From Planococcus citri (lineage: Eukaryota; Arthropoda; Insecta; Hemiptera; Pseudococcidae): a stretch of DNA of 64,000 bases. Shown piece after piece: positions 14,801-27,100 of the stretch (position 1 is the first letter of the stretch; every line of letters starts with the position of its first letter). The notes under the pieces were generated by a model. The model was not told where the DNA came from. It did not search any database and saw only the letters and a program-made list of their open reading frames with translations. Both the position numbers and the translations under genes were made by a program. The stretch covers positions 38,270,555 through 38,334,554 of the forward strand of contig NC_088677.1 of NCBI RefSeq assembly GCF_950023065.1, given 5' to 3'.

Positions 14801-16896
14801 AGTCCGCAGTTGGTTCATGGTTGAAACATATTTCTCATAACTTCAAGTGCAAGCAGCCGTTTTCTCAGTCCTAAGCAGTGTAGCCATTAAATTTCTCATT
14901 CGCGCCTAACTCTTAACTGCTACTAGGATATTATTATTTGTAAATTGTACATAGGTTTAGGCACCTATACGTCTCAAGTTTCGCTGTTTGTGGCTCTAAT
15001 GTCGACGAGTCTGGAATCGAGTAGGTACGTTTATTGTTAAGAACACGCAGGTAAAGCTGGTTTTTCAAAGCTCATTACAACACACTGGCTAAAAACCACG
15101 ACATTTTTGCTTTCGAAATATGAATAGGTCATAGAAATGCGTTTTCGGAAATCTTCAACAACATGAAGTCTTTCTAACGATCGTTATCAAAGGAAAGACA
15201 AAGTTAAATAGAAAAAAAATCATATGGAGAAGGTTTTTTATTAATTACATATAGAGAAAGAATAAAGCCATACGTTCTTCAAGTACATTCGAAGACGTCT
15301 TACATTTATCGAAATTGCCGTTTAAAAACACACATGTTTTTAAATCACTTTAAAGTTTTCTTTTTTACGCTGTTGATCGCATCTGGTGTGAAGGAATATG
15401 AGAAGAAATGATTAGACGTTTAAAATGTAAGTATAAGTAAAGTATACGCGTACATGTGAATACAAACGAACAAGAAGTACTCCCTCGTTCGAAAAACTTT
15501 TTCAAGTAGGAAATAATACTCGACAAACAAATACCGCAACCCGCCAGGATGAAAACACACAAACCACTCGGAATTTTTACGAAATTTGCTTGCAACCGGT
15601 TACCGTTGTCGACGATATGATTGATATCTCAAAATTGTCGGCTGTGCAGTAAATGTACTCGTACAGTACACGAATAACGACACATGAGCTGACAAAACCA
15701 TATGAAGATGAACAAAAACAAACGCATAAGGCTGAAATGTAGCTCGTTTCCCTTTTCGTATGGTAAATGTACGCCGAAAGTTGGGTAAATGTGCGAAAAA
15801 TAGACGGAATAAATTTGCGACAAATTTCATCATAAATAATTATAGGGTCGTGTCTTATAACAAGACAAACAGAACGGAAGCTGAACGTTTCTTTTTCTCA
15901 CGACACAAAAGTTTTTCCGCCTCATTCACCACTTCGCAGTTTTAAAGTTCAAGAGGGTTTAAAGAAAAGCCATTTTTTTCATTGTTGGATTTAAATGGTT
16001 CGAGGGAAATGAAATATGAAAAATTGGCGTAAAATATCAGCGAGGAATTTTCCACCCGGCTTATCTTCAAAATAAACTCGAGAATCCACAAATATAATAA
16101 GGTTCCTATGCAGATAAACGATGGACTAATATTGAAGTATGGAGGGCCACCGTACCCATTTTCACACCCTCATAAAAAAAATATTACGTAATAACACTAC
16201 GTATATACAACTTTTAATCACTGCAAATGACATCGGGGACAAATATCAAAGTTCAAAAATGACCAAGTATTGAAAAAAAAAACGGGGAAAAGAATGAAAA
16301 GAAAATGAAAGTAGGTAACAAAAAAAAACATCACACACAAACGCCTGTACACGTGACACGATCCTTTAACGTAAACGTTATATTATGTTAGTTCTTGTTT
16401 GGTGATTTTTCTGTTTGTAATTTGAGAAGCCTTCGTATGGATGATGTTCACCTGGCGTGAGCTAACTGTTGATATTATAAAAGGTTCCGTTAGTATGTAA
16501 TAATTTCCAATTAATTTCCAAGAGCTTTAGACTTTTTTTTCTTTCGATGAAACGAAGAAGCAACATTTTGTTAGGAAAACTCGCTTTATCTAACGTGATT
16601 CGCAGAATAACGGACGAACTTTTTATAACCAAAACGTGACGTAATTGTCCACTAACAGCCTTTAATTTTTTTTGTACGGGGCTGGAAAACACGTTCGTTT
16701 TTGAAGGCTGTTTTGGTTGATAAGTATATTTTCTCTTCAATAGAATTCAGTTTGCGCAGAGTATCATTTGAAGATCGACAAAAGATTATTCACAACAAAA
16801 TGGCTTACCTTGAAAATTGAAGAAAGTTACAGATAATACATAGGTAATATACTGATTTCGAGAAATTCGCGGTTCACTAGAAAATTCAATTTTGAA
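8803..16896. other. Non-coding region, no supported gene
   Basis: There are only short ORFs without domain-like composition, antisense pairs of each other in many places. A run of ten G lies near 9,457, and a small hairpin (GCCCGC...GCGGGC around a TCCATATTATATGGA core) sits at about 13,650-13,680. No tRNA, rRNA or snRNA signature was recognised. Confidence 0.5.
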
Positions 16897-17881
16897 TACC
16901 AATAAACCGGGGTAACTTTGATCAAAAAACCCATGTTTTTTTTGTTTTTTTATGGTTTTCATCCACTAAAATTCGAGTTGGATTTTTTTAAAAAATTTTT
17001 TCTGAAAGTCCCATCTTTCCTCTACATTTTGACGGTGGAACGAGTTCTGTAGCCCAAAGTGGTCAGACGTGGGAATTTTTTGAAAATTTGCCAAAAAATT
17101 TTTAAAAACGGGGTAACTTTGACAGCTTTTTTTTATGACGTATTAGCACTGGAACAAATCAGTCAAAAAAATGAAATAACCACCTGAGGTAACTTAGATA
17201 TAGACAAATAAGTACACGATGCATAATTTACCATTAATTTTTCAAAATCAATGACAAAAATCTACAAAAAATGAAATTCGAGTTTTAAAAAAAATGAAAA
17301 AATCCAGAAAAACAGGAAAAATCGAAAATTATCGAAATTTGCTGCGGTTTTTTTCTGCTTTTCTTTTTTCCGCGATTTTATCGATTTTTGGAGCGGAGGG
17401 GGTTGGTTTTGCGGCGATTTTTCCTTCTCTTTTTCTTTTTGCCACGCTTTTGTCAATTTTTGGTTTTCAAAAAGTCGTGATCAATGTTACCCCGCTTTTT
17501 TTGACTCGTTACTGTGGCGGCGCGGTGTGATAAAAAAAAATGTTGTATGAGAATTAGGGTTACTTACACTTATTACTGCACGGTAGGTACAGTCAACAGA
17601 TCCAAAACTATTTTCTACCTTGATTTACCCGGAGGTTTTTGTAAAATCAAAAAATTGAGAAGAAACCCTCACATTTTTTCAAAACACAAAAACGTCAACT
17701 GATGATACACAAACATCAAAGATCTACACATATTCTGATAGCCTGGACATTTCTCTTTCCAACGAGCACCCGGTGACCGTGGTAGGTTCATAATTACGTC
17801 ACCTAGGGGGCCCTAAGTGTTGAAAAACGTTGCGGATCAAAGTTACCCCGCACGGGACAAAGTTACCCCGGTTTATTGGTA
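16897..17881. mobile_element. Non-autonomous TIR element with GTTACCCCG repeats
   Basis: Perfect 24-base terminal inverted repeats, reading TACCAATAAACCGGGG from either end, lie at 16,897-16,920 and 17,858-17,881. Each end carries a flanking TA, which suggests a TA target duplication as in the Tc1/mariner superfamily. The core GGGGTAACTTTG or its complement recurs inside near 17,107, 17,469 and 17,840, so the element has internal copies of its own subterminal motif. The internal ORFs (about 60-78 codons) look like shadows of low-complexity sequence, and no transposase is visible. Confidence 0.7.
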
Positions 17882-18399
17882 CAAGGTATCGGTTTTTTTA
17901 AACAAAAATCAATTAAATGGAATGCCAGAATATGTAATCCGATAGATGAAATTTCTGTGAGTATTATCATACAAGTATAATGTACTTTAGATAAAAACTC
18001 TGCCCTCAAATCACCTATCTGCCAAAAATTTGAAATTTTTTCAAAAATTCTTTTTTGAAAAACAAAGGTAAACAAAGTTTTTAAGCATTCTACCTACTTT
18101 ACCCCAGAACATATAAAATAGGAAACTGAACAATGTTGAGCAAAAAAATTACACGCACCAACATTGCTAAAAAGTGTTCCCAAGCTCGCAAAACGTTATT
18201 TTTTTCTTTTTGTGAGAATGACACGTGAAACGAATAATGTAATGCCAGATAGAACGATAGAAAAATTGTGGATACTCGTGGAATACCTGTCACTCAATCA
18301 TTGTTATTCCTTTTCAATCATGCTTTTCACTTTATTTTGGGTATAGGCGAATTATTTCGATCTTCGATACATACCTGAGTAAATACGTATACGATTTAC
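17882..18399. other. Spacer between two mobile elements
   Basis: No gene or repeat boundary was recognised between the TIR element and the target-site duplication of the LTR retrotransposon. Confidence 0.5.
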
Positions 18400-18404
18400 G
18401 AGTA

Positions 18405-18617
18405 TGTAGTGTATCCACGTTCGGTTCGAATGAACCAAATCTGACAACGTTGCATTAACGTTGCAACGTTATAGCCGCCTCGTTTACGGCATTTATCTTT
18501 ATCTCTTACTTACGACACATTAATATCCGAATATGTAATGCGTTCATTATTATGTAAATATACGATTAATAATATTTTATTTAATGATTTCGTTATTCGA
18601 ATAACGCGAATTCTACA
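18405..18617 (+). repeat. 5' long terminal repeat
   Basis: It runs 213 bases from TGTAG to CTACA, a perfect 5-base terminal inverted repeat with the expected TG...CA ends. It is preceded by the GAGTA target duplication and followed at once by the primer-binding site. The region after 18,484 is duplicated exactly at 20,979-21,112. A second internal feature is a repeated AACGTTGCA motif near 18,446-18,468. Confidence 0.92.
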
Positions 18618-18635
18618 ATGGCGCAGTCGGTGAAA
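18618..18635 (+). other. Primer-binding site (tRNA-Ser type)
   Basis: The sequence ATGGCGCAGTCGGTGAAA directly follows the LTR CA end. TGGCGCAGTCGG is the form used by several insect Gypsy elements (17.6/297 type) that prime from tRNA-Ser. The tRNA assignment rests on that family knowledge, not on a comparison with a tRNA gene of this genome. Confidence 0.8.
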
Positions 18636-18713
18636 GTAAAAAGACAGTTTTAAAGTGCCGGTAATTTCGTAATTATCAGTGCAGTGTTGTGTGGTAAAAC
18701 TCCGTTTTCGAAA

Positions 18714-21137
18714 ATGGATCAATCCAACATCAAAGCGTTTGATGTCCACTCAACTTCAGCTTCCTCGGAATGGATTCGATGGAAGCGAGCTGTCGACCTA
18801 TATATTCTTTCGAAAGGATACACAGACGATAAACGGAAGCAAGCTACCCTGTTATCACTAGGTGGTATGGATTTGCAAGATATTTATTATGCAATACCTG
18901 GTAACGAAACGAAATCCGACGAGGAAACTTGGTATCAACAGACCATAAGGCTTTTAGACGCATACTTCATTCCTAAAAGCAACGTTACTTACGAAAGGTA
19001 TGTGTTCAGTAAAATAATCCAACGTCCGGATGAACTGACCGAACAGTTTATTAATCGTTTACGACGACAAGTGACGAAATGTGAGTACTCTGACGAAGAT
19101 GCTCAACTCTGTCAACAAATCGTCGCCGGATGTTGTAACGGAGAAATACGCAAAGAATGTCTTGAAAAGAGAGTACTGTCAGTAGGCGCTATTCAAGAAA
19201 TTGCTCAGAAAATCGAAACCGTGTCGTCACAGTTGTCAGCGTTTGAGCCGAAATCTACACCAGCGTCCATACCTGGAGTAAACTCGATAAATAGAATTGC
19301 GTCGTCGAATTCTACACGATCGAATGATTCGAAAATCAGTTGTTATGGTTGCGGTTCGTCCAAACATCGTACGAAAGATGATTCTTGTCCAGCAGTGGGA
19401 AAAGAATGCCGTTTCTGCCATAAAATTGGTCATTTCGATAGCGTCTGTCACGCAAAGAAGAATCAGAAGGAGGATAAACCTCAGAATAAATCGCGCCGCC
19501 GTGATAGAAAGAAACCGCCAAGGTCGTCTGATGAAAAAAGCGAAAATTCGTCCGCCTCGGGGAAGAAATCGGTAAATCAAGTTAGTACGGTTAACTACGT
19601 GTTCCACGTTTCGAGTAAAGCTCGTGCCAAAGAACTTCCTTGCGCCGTCGGAGGAGTTCAGTTTGCGTTCACCGTAGATTCTGGTGCTGATGAAAACATC
19701 ATATCGAAAAGTGATTGGTGTTCGTTGAAAAGTCGCAACGTTAAAGTCGTGTCTCAAGTGCGTAACGATGAAAATAAAAAGCTATTTGCATTCGGTGCTT
19801 CGGAGCCTCTCGCAATAGTTGGCAAATTCTCCGCAGAAATTTGTGTTGGTAATCGTTCGCTAGTGGCCGAAATCGTAGTCGTCGACCAGGACAATGTACC
19901 AGCGTTATTGTCTCGAGAAACAGCGACTGATCTTGGAGTGTTGGAGATTCGCATACCACAGTCCAACGTTAACGCCGTAACTTCGACGATTTCACCGAAT
20001 CGCAAAGTTTTCCAAGGGATTGGTTTACTGAAGGATGTTGAAATAGACATTCCCATCGACGAGTCCGTACCGCCGCATCGACAGAAACCTAGACCCATAC
20101 CGCTCAATCTACGAGATCAAATCGACGAGGAACTCGACAGTATGCTGGAAAACGACATCATCGAGCCGGTAGATACTCCGTCACCGTGGGTATCGAATAT
20201 GGTAATTTCACACCATAACGACAAAATTCGTATTTGTGTCGATATGCGTGATGCAAACAAAGCGATCATCACTGAAGATTATCCGTTCACAACGATGGAG
20301 GATATTCGCGCCGCTGTTAAGAGCGCAAAGTGTTTCGCCCGTCTCGATTTACGCCGTGCATTTTACCAGATCTTACTCAAGATTAAGTCCAGGGTGATTA
20401 CAACGTTCATAACGCATCGAGGTTTATTCCGTTCAAAACGTCTCATGTTTGGAATAAAATGCGCACCTGGTATTTTCCAAAGTATCCTGCGCAAACTTCT
20501 GAAGCTTCTTGGTTTCGCAATCAATTCAGCCGACGATATCTTCATATTCGCTAACTCAGAAGAAGAACTGTTCCGTTATGTAAATCAAGTGATCGACTTG
20601 CTCGAGCAAAATGGTCTCACGCTGAACTACGATAAATGCATCTTCTACGCGACGAAAATCGAGTATGTTGGTTTCACCATCGTTCCAGGTGGAATTCAAG
20701 TTTCAGACGAAAAACGAGCCAAAATCTTGGAATGGTCCGCACCAACGTCCAAGGCCGAAGTTGAAAGCTTCCTGGGCTTCGTTAATTTTGTACGTCGTTT
20801 CATTCCGAATTACAGCGCTATCGCAGCACCGTTGTACGATATCACGCGCAAAAACGTTCATTTCAAATGGGAACAAGAACACAAAAGTGCGTTTCAAGCA
20901 CTGAAAGCTCAGTTGACCACGGACCGCATCCTGAAGAATTTCAATCCGCGATACACAACACAGCTGTATTGCGATGCGTTACGGCATTTATCTTTATCTC
21001 TTACTTACGACACATTAATATCCGAATATGTAATGCGTTCATTATTATGTAAATATACGATTAATAATATTTTATTTAATGATTTCGTTATTCGAATAAC
21101 GCGAATTCTACAGAGTAGATATGTTTATGTATTATAG
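18714..21137 (+). CDS. Gag-Pol polyprotein, truncated
   Basis: This is a single open frame with no gag/pol frameshift. The start at 18,714 (GAAAATGG) is preferred to the in-frame ATG at 18,684 because of its better context and because gag-like sequence begins there. Visible parts are an N-terminal gag; two zinc knuckles (CX2CX4HX6C from residue 210 and CX2CX4HX4C from residue 232); an aspartic protease DSGA at about residue 322; reverse transcriptase with LDLRRAF near 545 and the catalytic box as SADD near 605-608; and RNase H starting LYCDA (Asp 754). From residue 756 the frame reads 52 residues encoded by the joined 3' LTR, then stops. The rest of RNase H and all of integrase are absent. 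Related Gypsy polyproteins are much longer. There are no internal stops, consistent with a recent insertion. The ADD form of the RT box occurs in some Gypsy lineages and need not be inactivating. Confidence 0.92.
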   Translation: MDQSNIKAFDVHSTSASSEWIRWKRAVDLYILSKGYTDDKRKQATLLSLGGMDLQDIYYAIPGNETKSDEETWYQQTIRLLDAYFIPKSNVTYERYVFSKIIQRPDELTEQFINRLRRQVTKCEYSDEDAQLCQQIVAGCCNGEIRKECLEKRVLSVGAIQEIAQKIETVSSQLSAFEPKSTPASIPGVNSINRIASSNSTRSNDSKISCYGCGSSKHRTKDDSCPAVGKECRFCHKIGHFDSVCHAKKNQKEDKPQNKSRRRDRKKPPRSSDEKSENSSASGKKSVNQVSTVNYVFHVSSKARAKELPCAVGGVQFAFTVDSGADENIISKSDWCSLKSRNVKVVSQVRNDENKKLFAFGASEPLAIVGKFSAEICVGNRSLVAEIVVVDQDNVPALLSRETATDLGVLEIRIPQSNVNAVTSTISPNRKVFQGIGLLKDVEIDIPIDESVPPHRQKPRPIPLNLRDQIDEELDSMLENDIIEPVDTPSPWVSNMVISHHNDKIRICVDMRDANKAIITEDYPFTTMEDIRAAVKSAKCFARLDLRRAFYQILLKIKSRVITTFITHRGLFRSKRLMFGIKCAPGIFQSILRKLLKLLGFAINSADDIFIFANSEEELFRYVNQVIDLLEQNGLTLNYDKCIFYATKIEYVGFTIVPGGIQVSDEKRAKILEWSAPTSKAEVESFLGFVNFVRRFIPNYSAIAAPLYDITRKNVHFKWEQEHKSAFQALKAQLTTDRILKNFNPRYTTQLYCDALRHLSLSLTYDTLISEYVMRSLLCKYTINNILFNDFVIRITRILQSRYVYVL
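20979..21112 (+). repeat. 3' LTR remnant (last 134 bases)
   Basis: It is identical to 18,484-18,617 over all 134 bases and ends at the same CTACA, then the GAGTA duplication. The first 79 bases of the LTR are absent. The junction lies at TTACGGC, preceded by GCG on the pol side and CGT on the LTR side, so little or no microhomology is left. Confidence 0.92.
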
Positions 21138-24100
21138 AGAGTTCGCAAATCAACACATGAATTGAGATTATATTCTACCCATCGTCGACTTGGACGGATT
21201 TATAGATTTCGATTTATGCACGATGATTATCTTGAAAAGACCTATAGCCTACATGATAACTTACTATGCTACCACAATGAAGACGAGTGCAAAGACCCGA
21301 AGCTCATTTTTCAATTTTTGGAACATTTTTCAAAAATTCTCAAAAATTTATAGCAAAGAATTAAACGGTTGAAGATTAACAGTAAAGGTTTCACGAAACT
21401 TTCTCTTTCAATGCAAATCAAGTTGAATCTCACAATTCCCTTAAAAGTATCCCATTTTGTGATAATTAATTTTATGAATTTCAAAACAAAATTTTCGAGT
21501 TGAAAATTTACAAACTGAAATAGAAACGTAACACTGCTATACATATTTGTAACAGCGGTTATTATCAGAACTCCTTCGTTCATCGTTCCTTTTCGCTTTA
21601 TTTATTAAGTCCTGAAATTCGAAGGGAATATAATTTATTCATTGCATTGGTTTAAAACAGTAACCGTGCAATGACAATGAAGCAGTATTTTATAGTGAAA
21701 AAGTACAATTTATCAACTTAAATACCTTCCAAAAAATAAAAAAAAAACTTCATATGGTTCAAATATATCTACCTACTCGACCCTTTGGTAATTCAAGCGT
21801 AAAATGCAATTTCCAAACCTACATACGTGTACAGTGCAGTGTAAGAAACGTCGTAATTTCACCATTAGGCCCTCTTGCAGTTCTACAATCGTGACACCTT
21901 GCAAGTGCGAAAAAAGCAAGTCGACATTAGCGTACATTTCTGATGTCAGATCAGGTTTACAGAATAGGAGGTACGAATATAGGGTGCATAAAGAAGAAAA
22001 GCTACGTACATAATATAATACGAATACGCATATAGGATGCGTCATAAGTGAGGTATATTCCATAACTTACACAGCCCACCCATCGTACATCACATATACA
22101 TACAAGTATACTTAATTATGTATCACTCATTTAAAAAGTTGTGGTTTTCCTCAAAATTGTTGAGAAGTGAAAATTTTTAATAATTTTGTCTGTTAGACCT
22201 TTCCATTGAACAACAAACACGAGTTCTCTATTTTTGACCACTTCTCCACTCCATCCACTAATCAAACTTATTCGTTCCTGATAGAAAATAATCCGCATAC
22301 GTATTATTCTGATTTTTAGCCAATTTAAAGCCAAAATAGGTACTTAAGAAGGTATAATACAAATAGGCATGCACTCAAAAAAGTCTGCAAAAAAATTGAA
22401 AAATGTTTAAAAATTGACAAACTAAGAATTAAAAATGTGATCATTCTGCAAAGGAAATGAGCTTGAAAAAATTCAGCTTCTCCTCCAAAAATAAAGTTGC
22501 TTTCAATTGCTGAGTGAACTTTTTCTAAATCAACACTCGCTCGCTCCAGTAATTGCGAAGGTTGGTGATAGGTGAAAAGTCAGATTGAGAAGCTCATTTT
22601 GTGAACCACCCTATAGAATACGCAAACGTACAAAATTACTTTCGGAAAACCTTCGTCGGCTCGCCACGATCAAATTGTAAGCGGAAAATTTGCCGTTTCG
22701 ACTTGGCGTACCATTTCCAATAACAATAACAACAGTTTTTTTTTGTTGATTATTTGTATTTGTTCAATGTTACTTTCGAAGATTGATACACTTTATCGTT
22801 CTCACTAAATTACATCCATTACGTTTGTGCCGCTTGTTCAGCCGAAATTCGTGAGCACGAGCACCAATCTTCATACATCGTAATAATCCAACACCATATA
22901 GCAGGAAAAAGATAACATTTTTCCATATGTATTCCTCTGCTATTACGAATAAACGTCGGGTAAGCTTTATCGTTTATTAAAGGCTGATATTTGGCATTGC
23001 ACACGTTCGCCATAAAAACAACGCCAAAACTAGTGTAATCGAGAGAATAAAATAAAAGACGCATTTTAAACAAGATTAAATATCCAATTTTTGTTCTTTC
23101 CATTTCCTCCAGAATCTAGTTCAAATATTAACGGCACACAGCTCGAAAGAAAACTTGCCATTATAACCATACCATTGCACCAACTTTATGGAGTTCACTT
23201 TGTGAAAATACGACCCAGCTATATCGTAAATTGTTTACAAACATTGAATATTTCAAATCTACATACTTCAAAAAAATAAAAAATAATAAATTCGAACACT
23301 TTATAAATGCATACTTAACATCGCACAGTTAGGTATCATACCTAGCTAGTAGCTACCTACTTCATGCGTATACCGAAAATCGCAATTCGAATATTACTTC
23401 GTTTATTTTCATTCAAAAATAAAAATAAATAAATAAATAAATAAAAAGAAGTCAATTTCAACATTAAGACTGAATGTGCCCTTTTTCACTTAGAATTCAA
23501 TAACCAATCGTTATGTCGATATCATTTATTAAATTTGTTTACAGAGCACTTGGTAATTTTAAATTGCGCAAGAATCTCGCTCTTTTCTTTTGAACTTCCT
23601 GTTTTGGACGATTGTAAAAAAATAAAAGAAATAATAATAATTAAAAAAAAACTCTGAATAACAAGCTTTTATAAATGATACACTATAGGCATATTTTTCC
23701 AAAAGATGATAAGAAACGCTTTTACAAAGAATTTATTTGAGCTAATTTCAAATTCTTACGTGGGAACATAATTTTCTAAAACAAACCTTTTACCGAAATG
23801 AGAAACTATTCGTTAAAAACAAAATTCTTTGCAGTTTCTACCCACCCGATTGAAAAATGAGTATTTCAGTATGCTAAACTTTTATTTAGGGTCAAATCAT
23901 TTTTGCCTGTTTCGCAATAATTCACCTTACAAGGAAACCTTTCGAACTTACACTTTCCGATTTGAACGAAACCAAACCACCTATAGATCGAAACAGCATG
24001 TTCTAAAACTCCTTATAACCAAAATCCCAACCACTATTTTGACTTTTTGATTAGTGAGAAGATGGGATGTGATAAATTTAGTTCGATTCTATCCCAAGTT

Positions 24101-27100
24101 GAGCAACAATAAGACTTGTTAAAATCTGTTTATTAGGTTGAACGTTATTAAATTCAAAAACTTCACTCATAATACTTCCCCTCCAACCCTCCATCTTCAA
24201 ACATGGTATGTATGTAGAATAATATATATATGTGTACATACTATTATATTAAATTCAACAACTTTTTTCAGTCCCCAAGCTCATCCTCTTCCATGAATAC
24301 AATATCGTAATAGTATTTTTTGTAGCAAGCGTTGGTACGTCAAGTAAAATCCTTACCCTAGCATTCGCTGTTTTTTCCTCAACTTTTAAATGAACCGGCA
24401 TCTTTTAGCCTTCACTATCGTCACGTATAAATTTGAATCACGTAAGTTTGAGTATAACAAAAACAAAATCTCAATTCTATTATAGAACACAGCAGGTACA
24501 TAAATTCAAATTACAATTTTTCAATTTTTTGTTCAAAAAACGAGAGAGAGAGAAAGAAACGCTTATTTGTCTGCCATATTTTATCCGTGCCTCAAAAATA
24601 TTAGTTGTTTTATTCACTTTTATAACATCATTTTTAGTATCGTAGGTATCTTGTACGTATATATGTACAATATCAACGTGCTACTGGGAAAAAAACTTAT
24701 ACCTATCTCGACGTTTAAAAAAAAGACTTATTTGAAAAATTCCTTACACGCAGATATAGAAGTTAGGTACACTAATAAAGTAACAGTACGAGGAAATAAA
24801 TTTAAATTTTTCAAAAATTCCAACAAATATGGCATAATACCTACTTATAAGTTTTAGGTATGTTCGTATCATGCCATGAGCGCATTTTTTTCATACACAT
24901 CCGCGTGTATTTTGTTTCGATAGGTACATACCTAATATATCATTTTTTAAAAATTAAATAGTTTTACAGGACGGAAAAAAGAAGAAATCAAAAATAACCC
25001 GTTAATAAGTTCGCTGGCATTAAACTCCATAAACAAATTTTACACAAGAATGAAAGCAAGACGAACTTTTCAAAAGATTTTTTTAATTGAAATACCTACC
25101 AAACAAGAAAGAAAAATCGAAATTGTTATTATTTTAGATAAACTTCTAATATTTCGCAATAAAAACAAATCAAGATCATCGTTTTATATTTGCCAGACAA
25201 CCTCAGTCATCTACCATCATTTAAAAGTATTCGTTCGAAAAATAAACGAAAAAATTTAATTTATCCTCTTCGTTTAACTAAACTGTTTCTATCATATAAA
25301 ATAAATTAGTTTCATAATTTATAAAAGTTGTTGTAACCTCGGAGAAAAAAAATACAGGAGAAAGCTCCAAAAAATTTTAAACTTCGCCCACTAAATATCG
25401 AATGTTTTTGACGCTGAAATTACTTAAAAGATGAAAAAAAGTTGCTTAATACTTTTTTCCGCATCGAACAGAAAAAAACACCTCGTACAAAAACGAAAAA
25501 CTTAATACAGAATGAAAAAAAAAAAATACTTCGAAAACAAAAATAAAAAAAAGAGAGAATTTCTTTAAAGAAAACATTCCAAAAGGGTTAATTTCCCAGC
25601 TTTTCCTGAGCTTGAATAGAGCCCGTGCGGAGAACTGTCTGACAAAGGATGTATAAAAAAAAAAGCAGAGGAGAAGGAGAAGAAAAAGAAACTTAATAAG
25701 CCGCCAAAGCGAATTTCCTATAAGCGAAAAAAGCAGTCAATTGAATAATTCATTTCACCCTGCTTTGAATCTAATACCTTATTATCAATTTACGTCGCAA
25801 AGTCGCCCTCATATTTCAAATTTTTATTTATTTCATTAGTTTCATCGCGTAATAATTGTACCTATAAATGCTTGTTTACCTACATGAGAATCTTTCGACA
25901 AATTAGTTTCAGACTTTCAATGGACTTTCCTGGCTTTTCACGAAATCCTTATGATGGTCAAACAACGATACAATAGAAGGGATTTTTAAGAAAAAACACA
26001 AAAACACAAATTATTTTTTGGTTTTGTGTTGAAAACAGCATAATTTTATAAGATGATACTTATTCTCCTTAGAGTTTTTACAAGACTACTTCATGATTAA
26101 AAATAAAAATTGATAGGTTTAAAATATTTTATGGACGGTTTCAGCTCAAAAAGTCAGACTTACTGAATTGAATAAAAATATACAGAGGACTAATCCATTC
26201 GCATGCGTACTTAGTACGTATGTTGGCTGTACAATCATGAGTAGGTCTAGGTACCATGTCCTGTCCATGTCCCTTCTCACATACCTACATTCGAGCTTCT
26301 GACTGAAGAAGGTATTCGTTGAGGGTAAAATTTTACAACACATTTTACCACCTACACTTTCTTATCTTGACTAGAATATTTTTCTTGTTTCTAGCTCCCT
26401 CTCGCGGCACGCCAGCCGCCTTTAAAACAAAGAGCACATAAAAGTTCAGAAACACCCCTTAAGACTGGTCATCGTTCATCATAAACGTACCAACAGTTAT
26501 ATTTGAGAAAACGGTTCAAGTTACAGCTGTTATATTTACAATAAAGGTTGCGTTTTATTTTTATAAATCACGAACCTCTATACTAAAGAATATGAACGTA
26601 CATATACTATACCATACCTAAGGTAAGCATAGCCCACACGTTTATTTAGTTTCAACACTCTTTAGGGGTGTGATATTTTTTGAACGACTTTAGATCAGTC
26701 ATATGTTCGTTTTTCGACATTTCTACATCATTTTTCCAGCTCGCGTTCTTATAATAGAAATCGTAAAACGATAGAGCAGAAACCAAGCAACCAGCTGGAT
26801 TCAATCAAGATCCGATAGATGATTGACAAATATGCCACACGATTCACTTAACCAACTGCATGTAGTACTATTTGCTATTCGTTTTACAACAGCTAAAATT
26901 CAATATTATTTCAATGAAACGCGTGAGTGTAAGTTGTATAGTAATTATTAGAATCATTTTCTAATTTTTCGAATATTTGTAGAATGTAACGTTGTGCATG
27001 GAAATGATTAGTTTGAAATTTCTGAAAAAAAATTGGAAACTCACTGGAGACTTCAAAATGGCCTACAAGCGATTCTGTTTTTAAACATGTCTTTTTTTCC

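Larger units (their letters stand above)
18400..21117 (+). mobile_element. Gypsy-type LTR retrotransposon with internal deletion
   Basis: The insertion is bounded by a 5-bp direct repeat GAGTA at 18,400-18,404 and 21,113-21,117. Inside are a complete 5' LTR (18,405-18,617), a primer-binding site, one gag-pol ORF, and the last 134 bases of the 3' LTR (20,979-21,112), which match the 5' LTR without a difference. Everything from early RNase H through integrase, the polypurine tract and the first 79 bases of the 3' LTR is missing. The domain order gag, zinc knuckles, protease, RT, RNase H is that of Metaviridae (Gypsy). The copy cannot be autonomous because integrase is absent. Intact target duplications around the internal loss suggest either a deletion after insertion or insertion of an already deleted cDNA. 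Confidence 0.93.

Noticed and set aside
17262..17530. Overlapping ORFs on both strands within the TIR element
   Set aside because: Low-complexity Lys/Phe/Ser translations of a partly palindromic sequence, not a transposase.
18420..18445. GGTTCGAAT resembling a tRNA T-loop
   Set aside because: It sits within the LTR, with no matching D-arm, anticodon arm or acceptor stem.
19236..19757. 173-codon minus-strand ORF inside gag-pol
   Set aside because: It is the antisense shadow of the gag-pol frame; composition mirrors the sense codons and no family is recognisable.
22819..23103. 94-codon minus-strand ORF with NDKAYPTFIR, briefly suggestive of a receptor ligand-binding exon
   Set aside because: The resemblance ends after a few residues, there are no convincing splice sites, and Cys/Trp content is not family-like. 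Too weak to call.
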